A program made the position numbers and the translations under genes. The notes beneath the pieces are model-generated. The model was not told the DNA's origin and made no database searches. It saw only the letters and a program-made list of their open reading frames with translations. Shown one piece after another: positions 1-12,053 of a stretch of DNA of 64,000 nt. The stretch covers positions 420,721-484,720 of the forward strand of contig BCKL01000022.1 of assembly GCA_001600635.1 (NCBI GenBank), in the 5' to 3' direction. This stretch comes from Leucosporidium creatinivorum (taxonomy: Eukaryota > Basidiomycota > Microbotryomycetes > Leucosporidiales > Leucosporidiaceae). Position 1 is the first letter of the stretch; the number at the start of each line of letters is the position of its first letter.

Positions 1-353
1 GCGATGCAGAGCTGGGGAGGGGAGGCATCAGCATCTTGTCGAAGGATACAGAGGGATTCTCGGAAACGTACCTTCACCATCTTAGGCAGCGTACGCTCGC
101 CTTCCTCTCCCGCCTCGTCGGTCCAGCGCTTGAGCGTGAGCATCCACTCGCTGAGCTTGTCGTAGCCGTCGAGGACTGGCTGGCGGTAGAGGAGTGGGTG
201 GCAGACGGTGTTCAAGCTACGATTGACTCGAGCCAGCCGTGTCAACGAGCGCTGAAGGTCTCTCGCGTCGTCCACCCAGTCGACGTGCTCCAGCTGGAAG
301 ATCTCGTCCGCGATGAGCGTGAGCAGCTCTGTAGGTAGATCCGAGAGTAGCAT
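1..353 (-). CDS. F-box/LRR-like protein, N-terminal part, cut by window edge
   Basis: The start codon is at 353-351 and the reading frame runs left towards the window edge. It opens with MLLSDLPTELLTLIADEIF, a typical fungal F-box helix (LP.ELL..I), followed by ARVNRSLNTVCHPLLYR, the N-x-x-hydrophobic/HPLLYR block that follows F-boxes in fungal F-box/LRR proteins. A GTACGT donor lies just after LPKMVK and a possible CAG acceptor is near position 12, so the next exon is almost wholly outside the window. F-box proteins recruit substrates to SCF ubiquitin ligases through Skp1; the substrate cannot be read here. The same block recurs at 52227-53727, so this is one member of an expanded local family. 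The F-box call is fairly secure; everything C-terminal is unseen. Confidence 0.6.
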   Translation of the reverse strand, partial: MLLSDLPTELLTLIADEIFQLEHVDWVDDARDLQRSLTRLARVNRSLNTVCHPLLYRQPVLDGYDKLSEWMLTLKRWTDEAGEEGERTLPKMVKVRFRESLCILRQDADASPPQLCI

Positions 354-612
354 TTGACCTGCCGGCGCTGTTGGAGGCGGGAGACGAAAGCGAAGCGATT
401 TGGGAGGAGCAGAAGGAGCGCAGGAGGCAGCTCTCTTGACCTCCGTCCTCCATCTGCTTGTTCCGCCGGGTCGCTCTTCAACGAGATAGGTGAGCTTACT
501 GTACTGCGACACAGCTCTATTAGCTACAGGCTGACCGTACACCTCGTCAGGCGTCAGCTGGACGCGAGCCCCTCCGCCCAACACTCAACAAGCCGACGGC
601 GGGCGCTTCATC

Positions 613-2005
613 ATGAGCAGCGAGGTCTTCGTCCCGCTCAAGTATGGTGAGCTACATCTCTGCAGCTGCTGCACTGCTGTTCGAGCTGTAAGAAGTGCCG
701 AGGCAACTGCTTGTGCTGGCCCCACGCGCTTGCGACGTCTCGCTGATCTCCTGCTGCTACTCACCTGCAGTGCTCTTCCAATGGCGCAACTCCATCACCC
801 TCAAGAAGGATCCTCTCGCCAAGGGATGGTTCAAATCCCAAATGACCCTTCCCGGCCTCTTCACCATGCTCGGCAGCCCCCTGCCCCTCTACGAAGCTTC
901 GGTCGGCCATCGCGCGCTAGAGCTCTTCCTCTCGGACGACCAATGCGTCATCCTCCGCGGTGGACTCGCTGGTCTCATGGGCCCGACGCGCGCCAACAAT
1001 TCGTGGAAGGCCGACTCGAACCTGCCGAGGGAGAAGCTCTCGGGCTGGAGGAGGAGGACATTTGCCAATGCACGGGAGCTCGAGCAGAAGATGGGAGAAC
1101 TGCAGCTCGCTGAAGACGCTGGCTCGACTCTCGGAGCGTATCAAGAGCTGGTCAGGCTGCGAGGGATCTGGTCGGCGTTGCAGGCGAAGGGAAAGGGGAG
1201 CTTCTTGGCCTGTGATGTCGAGACGTATGAGTTCGTGAGTCGCCACTAGCTTCCATCATGATAGATTCTCCTCCCCTCCCGCCCGTCGACCCTCAAGGCT
1301 CATAGACATTCCTATACTCGGCGCTAACTTCCCTTCGCCGAGCAGAACCACGACCTGCTCACCGAGTTCGGATGGGCGACACTCGTCAACGGCAAGCGGG
1401 AAGATGCTCATGTTGGTGGGCTTAGGTTCCTTGCGCTTGCATCACACTTTGCTGATCTCCTCGCCTTACAGTGGTCGCCGAGAACGCCTCAAAGCGAAAC
1501 GGTCGCTGGTGCCCAGACGCTCGAGACGTGAGCATCGTTTTCGCTAGCGAGCTGTGCCACCCATTGACTCTCCTCTACTCTACAGCACTACGACTTCGGC
1601 AAGACGGTGACCATCCCTCAAGCCGCCCTCCACACTCGCCTCTCCAAGCTCATCACTCACCTATCCACCAACTCTCCTCTCTTCATGGTCATGCACGATC
1701 CTCGCTCCGATATCACCGCTCTCAACCTCCTCGGCATCGACACCTCTTCCTATCACCGCCAACTCAACGCCTTCTCGACCACCTCTCCTCCGACCTCGGG
1801 CGTCTTCATTCTCGACACCCAAGCCATCTTCTGCGGCTGGTCGCGCGCCAAGCGGAAGGCAAAGCTCGAGCTCTGCTGCGAGGAGCTTTCGGTCCCCACT
1901 CGCAGGCTGCACAACGCAGGGAACGACGCGCATTACACACTGGCCCTGCTCGAGGCGATGCTGGCAAAGGAGCGCGATGGGAGTGCGGTGGCTGGAGATG
2001 TGTGA
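613..2005 (+). CDS. Gfd2/YDR514C-like DEDD-type exonuclease-domain protein
   Basis: Five exons (613-646, 771-1234, 1346-1415, 1472-1527, 1586-2005) give 347 aa with consistent phases. The C-terminal half carries the ribonuclease-H-like DEDD pattern: ACDVETYEF (D and E of motif I), HDPRSDITAL (second D) and HNAGNDAHYTL (final D). The segment VVAENASKRNGR, assembled across intron 3, matches the layout of the Gfd2/YDR514C nuclease family, where Gfd2 is linked genetically to the mRNA-export helicase Dbp5. The N-terminal region (KDPLAKGWFKSQMTLPGLF) also looks like the family's upstream domain. The expected activity is 3'-5' exonuclease cleavage of nucleic acid; substrate and compartment are not readable. 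The MSSEVFVPL start was chosen because it splices in phase to exon 2. It is divergent to the F-box gene on its left. Confidence 0.75.
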
Positions 2006-2878
2006 GATAGTGTTGTATCGCTTTGAAGTGCCAGTTCCATCACCATTCTGGATTGCTCGGCTGATGAGAGTCCCAAAGCGAGCCTGTCTCGCCGATCTCG
2101 GTCGAGAATCGAGCAAGAGTTTCCTGGCCTGCACCGCAGCAGCGCAGCCAGTAAGTCGGTAAGACGAGTTGGCTCCGTCGTAGTCACAACGCGCTCTCTG
2201 TAGGTGAAGGTCTGGGATGGACGCCGCTGAGTTTGATGGACTTGAACGAGCCCGCTGAGAACGCCGAGGTGGATCGCTCATTCCCCAATTTGGACCTGCT
2301 CCTTCGCGTCGGCTTCTCCCGCTATCACACTACGCTTGTACAAGCTACTCGTACTCGTATGCTCTTGCTCCTATCGACTCGAGAGACCAAGAGCAGTCCA
2401 GTGATATGCTCGATGGGGAGGCTTGCTCGGCGTTGAGGTGCTCGCCAACGGCATTCGGCGCTCGCTCTCGAGGATGCGGGGCGGCGATCCACAGGGTCGG
2501 ACACATCTCCACAGCTCCTGATGAGAAGCAGTCATCAGCACGGCCTGGCCGTGGGCGAAACAGATTGGTCGCGGATCCCGTCCGACCTCCAACTCTTCCT
2601 TTCTCCCTTCTTCAGCCTCGGTGAGGAGGAGCTGCAGTGAGGACCTACAATCGGCGGTACTCAGAGCCGTTGTGTAGGTCCCGACCGACTTACTGGCGCA
2701 GGAAAGCAACTTAGAGCTCGATAACTCTGATGAAGTCTTGCCGAGTTAGGAAGGAGCCGCCTGCGCCGACCGCCCTCGCCCTCCTCCCTCGGCGCCGTCC
2801 CATCTTGTGCCCCGCGTTGTGAGAAAAACGTAAGATACGTGCAGCTACAGCTTGTTCTCCTCGTTTCACCTGAGCAGC
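2006..2878. other. Intergenic stretch with a weak possible coding remnant
   Basis: There is no gene I can defend. On the plus strand, about 2030-2151 can be joined to 2205-2436 across a GTAAGT...TAG intron, giving a continuous frame that includes GLGWTPLSLMDLNEPAEN and FPNLDLLLRVGFSRYH. It looks protein-like but has no ATG upstream and no family I recognise. It may be a decayed gene, or an alternative 3' exon set of the nuclease gene on its left. From 2437 to 2878 I see only the 5' flank of the CAP10 gene. Confidence 0.25.
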
Positions 2879-5438
2879 ATGCGCATCGCTGTTCCCACAG
2901 CTGGGGAGTCGTCGGCGCCCTTTGCTCGCTTCTCATCTCCTCGCTACCGAGTGCATCCCATCCTCCTCCTGCCGCTGCTTCTCCTCGGCCATCTCCTCAT
3001 CTCGCACGCATTTCCAGAGGATCTCAGCTCAACACAGGACCCCACCAACCCTCCGAGACCTCTTCATCGCCGTCTCCTTTCTCGGCTTCGCACTCGCTTT
3101 CAGCACAGGACAGCGCCACCATCGAAGCATGGCTTCTCTGAGCGACATGGATACTTCTATTATCCCGAGGCTGCTCCTCATGTAGCGGTCAACATACCTC
3201 GAGGGACTCGGCTACATCCCGTCATCCCTTCCTCCTCCTCTCACTCCTCGGCGCAGCACCTCTCTCACCCGCTCGCCGGACTGCACGACGACGATACCAG
3301 CTTTGATAAGCGCAGCTCTTCCTCCTCGTCTCGTGAGCAGCTGCATCCCATCAATTACCTCATTCGCGAGGCCGAGACGAAATGGAACGCCATGCTCGAC
3401 CGACAGAGCCGAACGCTCGAGGAGGCGGTAGAGGAGTACGAGAGGCGGTACAGGAGGCCTCCACCGTTGGGCTTTGATGCCTGGTGGGCATTTGCGACGG
3501 AGAACTCGGTGGTCCTCGTCGATGAGTGTGAGTCCTCGTCGTCTCGGCGAGGGCTTGGCCGAGCTGACATCGTGCTGGACGAGCAGACGACCAAATCAAC
3601 GACGATATCGAGCCATTCCTCTCGTTCGAGCCCGCGGAGCTCATGCAGCAAGTCATCGCCGTCGTCAAGGATGGCGGAGGACGGATGCCTCAGCATTCGG
3701 TGTGGGCCATCGAGGTCAGAAATGGCGAGGCGAGCATTCTACGCATGCCTTACACAAACGTTCATCGAGCCTACGAGTATCTAGCGCTCATTCAGGTGAG
3801 TCTAGATTCAATTGGCGAGTTCGGCGACGAGCTGACCTCGGCGTTTGCTCCGCAGCGATTCGCCGCCGACCTCCCCGACATGCTCATCCCCTTCTCCATC
3901 GAAGATGGACCTAGCGTCTTGGTATCCGGAGAGCAGAGGCAACGTCATATTGACTACGCCCGAGCAGGCCGAAGTGAGCCTGTACTTCTTGCTCCGTGCC
4001 GAGCTTATCTGACCTTCACCGCCATTACAGAGCTCACCATGGAACAACAAGAGGAGCATCTCGTTGATCATGGCTTTGCCGCTTCTCACTGGGCCGAGAC
4101 CTGCAAGCCCAACTCCCCCATTCGGCGCCTTCAAGCTGGACTCCTCGCTGGACAGACACCTGTGCAGCCCAGCTTCATCAGCACCGAGCACTTCGAGGCT
4201 GCTGATGCATGCAAGCATGGGTCAGACACCATTCAGCACGGAACCACCCTCACGTGAGTCGGAGCAGCTTCGGTCGTCTTGCGCCGAGCTTAATTCGGAC
4301 TTGCCCTTGCTGACCCGTTCTTTCCGACAGCGGTGGCTACATTCCCGGCAAGCTCTTCCCGATCATCTCCTTCTCCAAGACGACCATGCACTCGGACATT
4401 CTCGCAACACCTCAAGACCAGTGGTCGATGGAAACGGGCTACGATCCAGCATGGGAGGACAAGTCGCCGAAGGTGCTCTGGCGAGGGGCTACGACTGGAA
4501 TCTGGCACTCTAGCGCCATCCTCTGGAAGTCTTCCCAGCGCCCTCGACTCGTCGCCCTCACCAACGACAACTACGATCGCCGGACCGTCCTCTTCGCCGA
4601 CCCCTCGGCGGGCGATGCCGTTCGGTCCATCAACGCTCCCAACGCCAATCTCAACGAGTACCTCTTTGACGTCGCTTTTCACCCTCAGCCGCTCCAGTGC
4701 AGTCAGTTTGAGGGCGCCGACGAGACCTGCGCCGTCATGAAGGGAGACCTTCGTTTCCAAGACCTGCCGATGCCGTTCCACGAGCAGAACAACTTCAAGT
4801 ACATGCTGGACGTTGATGGGAATGCCTGGAGCGGTCGATTCCATCGTCTGATGTACATCTTGGGTCACCTTGCTCTGGTCTTTGCTCGCCAGGGCCTTGC
4901 CAAAGGGGAGGAAGCTGACCGCGCCCTTTCCTTTTCTCTCGCACCACAGGTCTACTCGGTCCCTCATTTTCAAGTCAACCATGTATCCCGAATGGTGGAG
5001 CAAGCGTGTGATGCCATGGTACCAGTCAGTCACCCTCGCTCTTCACTTCGATCGCCCTTTCGCTTCGGCGATGACTTCGAAGCGCTTACTGACCCGGCGC
5101 TTTCCCTCAACAGCTACGTCCCCATAAAAAACGACTACTCGGATCTTCATCATGCTGCTACATACTTCATCGGCCTTCCAGACGGCACAGGAAGCCATGA
5201 TCACGTTGCAAAGAGGCTCGGCGAGCAAGGCAAGGAGTGGGCCGAGAACCATTGGCGGGAGGAGGACATGGCCGCCTATCAGTTCAGGTTGTGTGAGTGC
5301 TCTCGTTGCCTTCGGGACTAGACTTAAGGAACTTGTCGGCGGGCTTGAGCTGACTTGCTCATCGCAGACCTCGAACTCGCCCGCGCCATGTACGGAGTTG
5401 ACGGGTCGCATGATTTCGGCTTGGAGAACCGAGGATAA
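2879..5438 (+). CDS. CAP10-family glycosyltransferase (GT90), type II membrane protein
   Basis: Eight exons (2879-3527, 3587-3795, 3856-3973, 4031-4253, 4331-4852, 4950-5024, 5114-5292, 5368-5438) encode 681 aa. A single hydrophobic segment near residues 24-44 (ILLLPLLLLGHLLISHAF) after a short basic tail predicts a Golgi-type signal anchor. A Ser-rich stem follows. The catalytic CAP10 domain shows the family blocks VLWRGATTGIW, KYMLDVDGNAWSGRFHRLM, STMYPEWWSKRVMPWY and YVPIKNDYSDLHH. In basidiomycetes this family includes Cryptococcus Cap10 and Cxt1-type xylosyltransferases that build capsule or cell-surface glycans; the animal relatives are Rumi/POGLUT. The donor sugar cannot be assigned from sequence. 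The spliced junction FHRLM/STRSLIFKS restores the family motif and supports intron 5. Length fits the fungal family. Confidence 0.88.
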
Positions 5439-5639
5439 TCATGTGTCGTTTTAGTAGTACTGCATTCGCATCTCGCACTTCCCTCGTTCGCCGTCATGCT
5501 CGGGCTCGGTGCCCCTCGGCGATGGGTAGCTGCTCAGCCTCTCCCAGCGGTCTCTCTTGCTTCCCTCTTCAGCGATCTGTGAAGCTCTGTTGTCCCTCCA
5601 GCACATCAGTCTACATCTCTGCACCCACTTTACCACTAA

Positions 5640-6353
5640 CAGGAACTATCCTCGCTCCCCTCACTTGCACCTGTTCGGTCGAGTGTGCGAATCTTTGGCC
5701 AAGTCCGAAACCAGCAGCGCGCCTGGGTTTCTGCTTCACGCAAAACAACCCGACCCATCAAAAAGCACGAAGCAACCCCTCAGAGGTGCAGCTTGGAACT
5801 AGTTCCTAACAGCACCTCAATGACCCTGCTCCGTCGTATATGGCCGTCGCAGAGCAGTGCAGAGTTCAACTCATGCTAACCTAGGGACTTGGGTGCGGCG
5901 CCTTACTAGCCGCGAGAGCTTGCTCACAATTGAGCTCTCGTGTATCACAAATATGCGTGAAGGGGTCGCAATGTCTCGCGGGACATTTCTTTGCTGTCGA
6001 GGTGCAGCATGGCAGGAGCTCGGCGCAGGGAGGCGGAGGATGCTCGAGAAGGGGAAGTTTTTCGAGGTTGGTGCAGCTGAGGGAGAGCCGAGGGGTGTTG
6101 GAGACGTTGTTGGACTGCTGCAGAATGTATTCTTGCTCCCACTACTCGTCATGTTCGTCTACGAGAGCAGAGCGCCGTGCGAAAGCCGAGATGCGGAAAG
6201 ACACGCTCGAGAGCTCGCTGCAGAGATGCAGCAGTGCATCGACGTGCTGTAGAGTCGCCTCAAGTAGTGTTCATGCTACCCCTTTGCGAATAGGCCACCG
6301 ACTGTGGTGCAGAAGCGAACTGAGACGTCTCGGCGCTCGCTGCGAAGCTCTCG
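5640..6353 (+). repeat. 0.71-kb inverted repeat, left copy
   Basis: This segment matches the reverse complement of 15653-16365 almost base for base. I see about eight differences, clustered near 6185-6215. It has no terminal inverted repeats, no target-site duplication I can see, and no recognisable transposase frame. Open frames exist on both strands, but they occur in both copies simply because the DNA is duplicated. It lies between the 3' ends of the CAP10 and CLU1 genes. Beyond 6353 a weak similarity continues (a shared TCCGAAACA.CGTTG), so the original repeat may have been longer. Confidence 0.9.
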
Positions 6354-6597
6354 ACGGATTCTCGAGCGGGCACAGAAGAGATCCTTGGTCCGAAACAACG
6401 TTGAATTGCTCGGTCAATCAGTCTGAGTGGTGTGGTAGAGTCGCGCTCCAACGGGTGGTGCAGCGAGGGAGGAAGAAGAGGTAGAGGAGGGGAGAGGGGG
6501 GAATCAATGCGAAGTCTACAGGGCGGCGAGGGATAAGACAGTAGGGAGTGGATGACTAGGTGGACATAGGTGATGAGAGAAGGGGGGTATGTCTAGT

Positions 6598-9500
6598 TCA
6601 TGCTGATGCTGGCGGCGAAACCTTGCGTTTCCGCGAAGCCGAGCTCGACTTGCTGCTGGCCTTGGAGGCCGACGAGGGCTTGCCCTGGATGAAGTTGACA
6701 AGCTCGTCGACGCTGAGGTTGGCCTTTTGTCCGTGCTCCTTGATGGCGGGAGCCTCGGTTGCTGGGATGGCGACGCCAGCCTTGGTGCCCGAGCCGGAAG
6801 CGATGGGCGAAGCGCCGACGCTCGAAGCGAGCTTGGCGCGCATGTTCTCCTTGCCGGCGCCGGCAATCTTGGGCATCTTCTTCTGCTTCATGCGGTCCTC
6901 GAGAGCCTGACGCTCGGCGCCTTCCCTGGCGATCGCGTCGCTGACAAGCTGGATGAAGCTGGTCGACTCGGCGATCTCCTTGGCGTCGGCGGGGAGGAGG
7001 ACCTGGTAGATGCGGAGGGCCTCCTTCATGTAAGGAAGCGACTCGGCGAAGGCGGCGGTGGCGGCGTGAGCCTGGGCGAGCGCCTGCTGGACCTGGGCGA
7101 AGTTGTGCGAATCGCGACCCCAGATCTTCTCGGAGAGGGCGGCGAGCTCCTCAAAGAGAGGGACGGAGGCGAGGAGACCCTGCTCAGTCTGCACCATGTT
7201 GGCGGCGTTGGTCTGCGAAAGTAAGGAGGATGTCAGCTGGGAGCGTTCGAAGTAATTATGGTCGAGATACTCACGAGAAGGCTATGGATGCTGGGGTGGT
7301 TGGGGCCGTAGACGTTGGCCCAGAGGAGCATGGCGTGCTTGGTGAACCTCAAGCCGACGGCGGTGTTGCCAATCGACTGCTCGAGGAGTCCGAGATCGGT
7401 GTACTGCTGGATCGTGTCGGGGGCGTCGAGACCGAACGTCCTCTCGGCGATAACGACACTCTGGCGGACCATGCGGACAGCCGAGTGGAGGTACGAGTCG
7501 ACCTGGGACTTGAGGGCCTCGACATCCTCGAGGAGAAGGCTCTGAAGCTTCTCCTTGGCGTCGGCGGCGGTCTCGGAGTCCTTGAGAGCGTTCTCGGCAA
7601 CCTCGTGAAGCTGGATCTTGCGAAGAAGGTTCTGCGAGAGCTGGTGGTAGACTGGGAGGTCGAGTGAGGTCAGCGGCAAGCGCAAGGAGCGAGTCGACGC
7701 CTTCAACTCACCGATACCGAGGTTGTGGTACTTGGTCGACGCCTCGGGATGAACGCCACCGAAGACTTGCTCGCAGAACTGGAGGCCGTCCTGGACCTGC
7801 TCGGTTCCGAGCTCGATCTGCCCCTCGTTGAGGGCGCGCTGACCGAGGGTGAAGCTCTCGTCGGCCATGGCGCTCTGCAGAGGGTGCAACGAGATCAGCG
7901 AAAGTCCGAACGAGGAGGCAGGAGAGTAACGCACCTTATGGGCGCTCGACTTGACGATGGGCATGATGTTAAGAACGTCCTCGGGGCGGAAGGTGGTCGC
8001 GGGAACGGCGACGGGCTTGCTCGCCTCCTTGGCGGCCTTGCCCTTCTTCTTCTTGCTGGGCTCCTTCTTCTCCTCCTCGCTAGCGACGGCGACGGGAGCG
8101 GAACCCTCAGCAGCGTTGCCGACGAACTGGTAATCGCGAGCGACGAGCTGGATGCCGACGCGCATCGAGATCTCGCGAAGGAGCTTGCGGTGGACGAGGG
8201 AGGTGGTGAAGATGGACTGGGGCAGGGCGTAGCGGAAGCGGGACTCGACCTGGGCGGTGATGTCCTCGCGGAGGGAGGATGGAGTGAGGGTAGTCCACTT
8301 GCGGTCGGCCTCGACTCCGGGCGCGAGCTCGGCGACTTCGGGAACGGGGTTGGCTTGGAAGGAGGTGCCGAGGAGGCAGTTGAAGAAGTGGGAGATGATG
8401 TAGGGGTGGTCGTAGATGTCGGCGGAGCGGAGGAGGCTGTTGAGGATGTGCTTGCTGGCACGGGTGACCATCTCGAGTTGGATGATCTCCTGCGGACGAC
8501 GAGAAGGGTCAGTGAAAGCTACAGAACGATGCTGCAGGGCGCGAGACGTACCTTGAGGGTCTTGAGCGAAGCCGTGACATCCTCCTGGAGTTGGTTGCGG
8601 TCGGCGACGATCTTGGGTCCCTCCGAGTCAATCTTCTCGGCGAGCTGTCCAAGGTAGCGCATGTTGATTCCCTTGCGGTGCATGACCTTGGAGAGGAAGA
8701 AGCCGTCGGTGAAGAAGTTGGCCGAGGTAGCGATGTCGTTGATGAACGAGGAGAGGACCGTCTCGCGAAGGTACTCGGAAGCGAGGCGGACGTTCTTGCT
8801 CGACTCCTCCTCGGCGTCGAAGATGGTGACGGCCTGCTCTCCCTCCTTGGAGGCCTTACGCTCGACAAAGGCGTCGGGGTTGAAGCGAAGAACAAAGTCC
8901 TCGGCGTTGATGACGGAGGTAGGGATGTTCTCGTCGGCGGGGGCGGCGGCCGAGTCGGTGGCGGCCTCCTTGAGCTCCGACTCGACAGATCCGGCAGCGG
9001 GCTTCTCGGCTACATCCTTATCGGCGTGCTCCTTCTCGACGCGGCCGCGCGACTCGGCGACGCGCTCTTCGAGCCAGACCTTGAGCTTCGAGGCGTGGTA
9101 AGCCTCGAGAAGCTCGGGACGGAGGAGGACGAGGCGGTGAGGGTAGTCGGCGGGGGTGTGCACACCGTTGGCCTGCGACTCGGTCGAATTCGCGAGGATG
9201 GCGCCGTTGATGTCCTTCTCGAGGAACTCGACGTCGACGCAGTGAAGGCGGGCTGCGAAAGCGAATCGAGTTCAGCCTCAGTCGGCGTGCGTGGACGGCA
9301 AGGGTAACTCACAGCAATCGATGAAGTAGCTGCGTCCGTCGGGAGCGGCGATACCGTGCATGTCGGTGCTCATGTAGAGCTCGGTCTCCTTGCCCTGGGC
9401 GTCGATGACCTTGTGCTCGGCGAAGCGCATGTTGTCGGCGACCTTCTTGGCGAGCTGGTGGAAGTACTTGCTCGCACGAACCGACTCGTCGGGAACCTCG

Positions 9501-11729
9501 GGGTTCGAGGAGCCGTAGACGATGCGGAAGGGTCCGGTGGGAGGGTAGTCGTCCTTGTTGGCCGTCTCCTCCGAAGGGAAGGGCTTGTCGGCATTGGCGG
9601 CGGCCTTGGCAGCCTTCTTGGCCTCCTCATCGTCCGCGGGGAAGACCTCGACCTCGGTAGGCTCGTCCTCGGGATCCTTGGTCTTGAAGAGGCCGGGGAT
9701 GAGCGACTGGGCGACCCATCGCTCTCCAGCGTAATCGACGACGACGGTGGCCATGGTGTGCAGTCCCTCGACATCAATCTTCTCGAGGAGGTTGACGCCG
9801 GCGAGGTCCTTCGAGGCGGCGTACTTGCTGGCCTCGTTGCCTCCGACGTGCGAGTAGGCGCCGATCGCATCCTCGGCGCGGGTGAAGAGCATGTTGTTGT
9901 GGACCCAGGTGTGCGCCTCCTGCGCCTCGTTGGGGTTGAGGGGAGGGAGGTCACCATGAGCGATGCTCATGGCGCCACGAACGGCGGCGGTGGCGAAATC
10001 GGCGCGAGTACGGCTCTGGAGGCGCTCACGAAGGAGACGCTCCTGCAGCGAGCCCTGAGGGAGCTCCTTGTACTGCGCGTACTCGTCGTTCCAGTCGCGA
10101 GCGGGAGGGAGAGTCTCGACGTTGGTGGAGCCGGTAAGGAGGTAGGCGAGCTGGGTGCGGAAGGGGTCGGCGGCGTGCTGAGGAGCGGCGACGAGCCAAG
10201 GGGCGGCGGGGGTGGCGTGGCTGATGGGGAGGTTGGCGAAGATGTCGGCGCCAGTCTGAACCGAGTGCTGGGACTGGATGAGGTTCGAAAGACCCTTGGC
10301 GAAGAGGGGGGAGAGCGCCGAAGCGAGCTCGAAGAAGCCTTGGAACGCTCCCGAGCGCATCTTGTTGGGGAGGACGGCGCGAGGGGAAGGGTCGAAGTGG
10401 TTGGCGGTCGTCTTGGAGATCCAGAAGCCGGAGGAGGAACCGGTGATGGTGTAGGTCTCGCCCTCGAGGGTGGTGAGGGTGAGGTAGACGATGTCTCCGC
10501 GAAGACGGCGAATGTGGGGCGGTGGGCTCCATGGCGAGACGCCGAGGGCCCTGAGGCAAGGGGAGGAGATGGAAGCGGAGGCAGCAGGCTTGAAAAAGTC
10601 GAGGAGAGCCGCAGGGGAGAGGTTCTCAACCTTGAAGTCGGCGAAGGGGTTCTCGGCGGGCGCAGGAGCGGCGGCGGCGGGAGCAGGGGTAGGCTCCGCA
10701 ACCTTCTTGCCCTTACCAGCGTTCTTCCTCTTGGCGGCGGCGGCTTGAGCTGTTGTCAAAGAGCAAAGTCAGCCGGCTGCTCGGACCTCGGTCGTCAGTC
10801 GTCTTGCAACGTACCCTCCTCCTCCTCCTTGGCGGCCTGAGCGGCGAGCGCCTCCTCTGAGGGCTCTCCGCGAACCGAAGCGTAGATGGTCGTTCCTCCT
10901 CCAATCGAGAGGCTGGTAGGATCGTAAGTGCCGGTCGAGGGGAGAGTCGAGAGGTTGGCGAAGAGGGTATCGCGGACGCGGATGAGGTGCTGGTTCATGG
11001 CGAGAGCCGAGTAGGAAGCTAGTAGTGATGCGAAGAAAATTAGCTACCGCCCATAGCTCCAGTCTCTCACGATCCCGAGCAACAAAGCTCTACTCACTCG
11101 GGACGACCTTGAGACCGCGCCTCTTGCCCTCAAACGATCCACCAAAGACGGCCGAGAGGTCGGCGTAGTCTCCCAAGACTCCCTCGTTGGTCAAGCGCCA
11201 CATCTTGGGGTCGACGGGGCCAGCCGAAGGGTCGACGGGAGGAGGGACCATATCGACCCAAGGACCCCACTTGATCTCGGCTTGCTCGCCCTCGGCGGGC
11301 TGCTCCTCGGACTTGATCTCATCCGAGACGACGGGCTTGAGACCAAACGAGCCGAGCCAGAACCCCTCGGGCGACTCGGTGATGATGGCCTTCAAGTCGT
11401 GAACCGCGTCCGAGAGTTGCGACGGCAGGGGGAGCTCGAGGAAGCCCTCGGCGTTGGGCTCGGCGGAACGGGGCAAGTTGAGGAAATCCTGCGAAGGTAC
11501 AAGGAGTACAACCTCGAACGGCGAGTTGAGCCCATCGTCGACTGGAGGGGCGAACCGACAGCAAGCGAAGCGCGGAGAACGAGAGAAAAATGTTAGTGAG
11601 CTGTACGTAGGCAGGGTCGCTAAAGGGAAGCAGGAGTGTAGGCTATCACACTAGTAACTCACCTTGCTCGACCTGGTCCTCGACGGCAGTGGGAGCTTGA
11701 GCCTCGATGTTGGTCTCGGGAGCAGACAT
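6598..11729 (-). CDS. CLU1: Clustered-mitochondria protein CLU1 (CluA/eIF3-associated p135)
   Basis: Nine exons, in transcript order 11663-11729, 11098-11541, 10815-11018, 9313-10749, 8552-9252, 7935-8489, 7712-7874, 7275-7651 and 6598-7212, give 1520 aa. The order fits the CLU family: a ubiquitin-like N-terminal part (VHDLKAIITESPEGF), a large Clu domain (GLHTMATVVVDYAGERWVAQS, RSYFIDC, VDVEFLEKDI, LRPELLEAYH), then tetratricopeptide-type helices (HPEASTKYHNLGI, AVGLRFTKHAMLLW, GPNHPSIHSLLV) and a Lys/Ser-rich tail. Clu1 proteins are cytosolic RNA-binding factors needed for normal mitochondrial distribution; yeast Clu1 co-purifies with eIF3. The MSAPET start lies just upstream of an in-phase GTGAGT intron. 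Introns at 8490-8551 and 10750-10814 use GTACGT donors. The gene lies in the 9.3-kb block flanked by the 0.71-kb inverted repeats. Confidence 0.95.
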
Positions 11730-12053
11730 GGTCGGAGGAGCTGAGGCGAACGGAGGGCTGAGAGAGGGGGAGCTGGGGGACTGGTAATAGGAATAAAGAG
11801 AGATTCCCTGACGCTGTACTGTAGCCGCTAGTAGGTGATTTGTACAGAAGCCCAAGCGGAGCGAGTGTTGTGAAGGCAAGCGGCTCCCTCCGCACTTTTT
11901 GAACTTCAGCCCGACGGGCGCGCCTTGCAGTCAAGCCGAGCTTCGGCTTTGCAGTGACTCGGATCAGGCTCATTCGCTTCGCTGACTATTGAGAAGCATG
12001 AACAAAGCACAAAGGAAGCTGTAGCATTATTGCTCGGCGGTACGGTACAAAAG

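Noticed and set aside
1661-2281. A 206-aa minus-strand frame
   Set aside because: It is antisense to the last exon of the Gfd2-like gene and lacks motifs.
5857-6252. A 131-aa frame repeated in both copies of the 0.71-kb repeat
   Set aside because: Duplication of DNA alone explains its presence twice; no domain, splice site or start context supports it, and overlapping frames exist on the other strand.
9356-10840. A 494-residue open frame on the plus strand, and similar long frames at 7725-8657 and 8591-9307
   Set aside because: They are antisense to CLU1 exons, rich in Gly/Val/Glu/Leu as expected from GC-rich codon bias on the opposite strand, and read through confirmed CLU1 introns.
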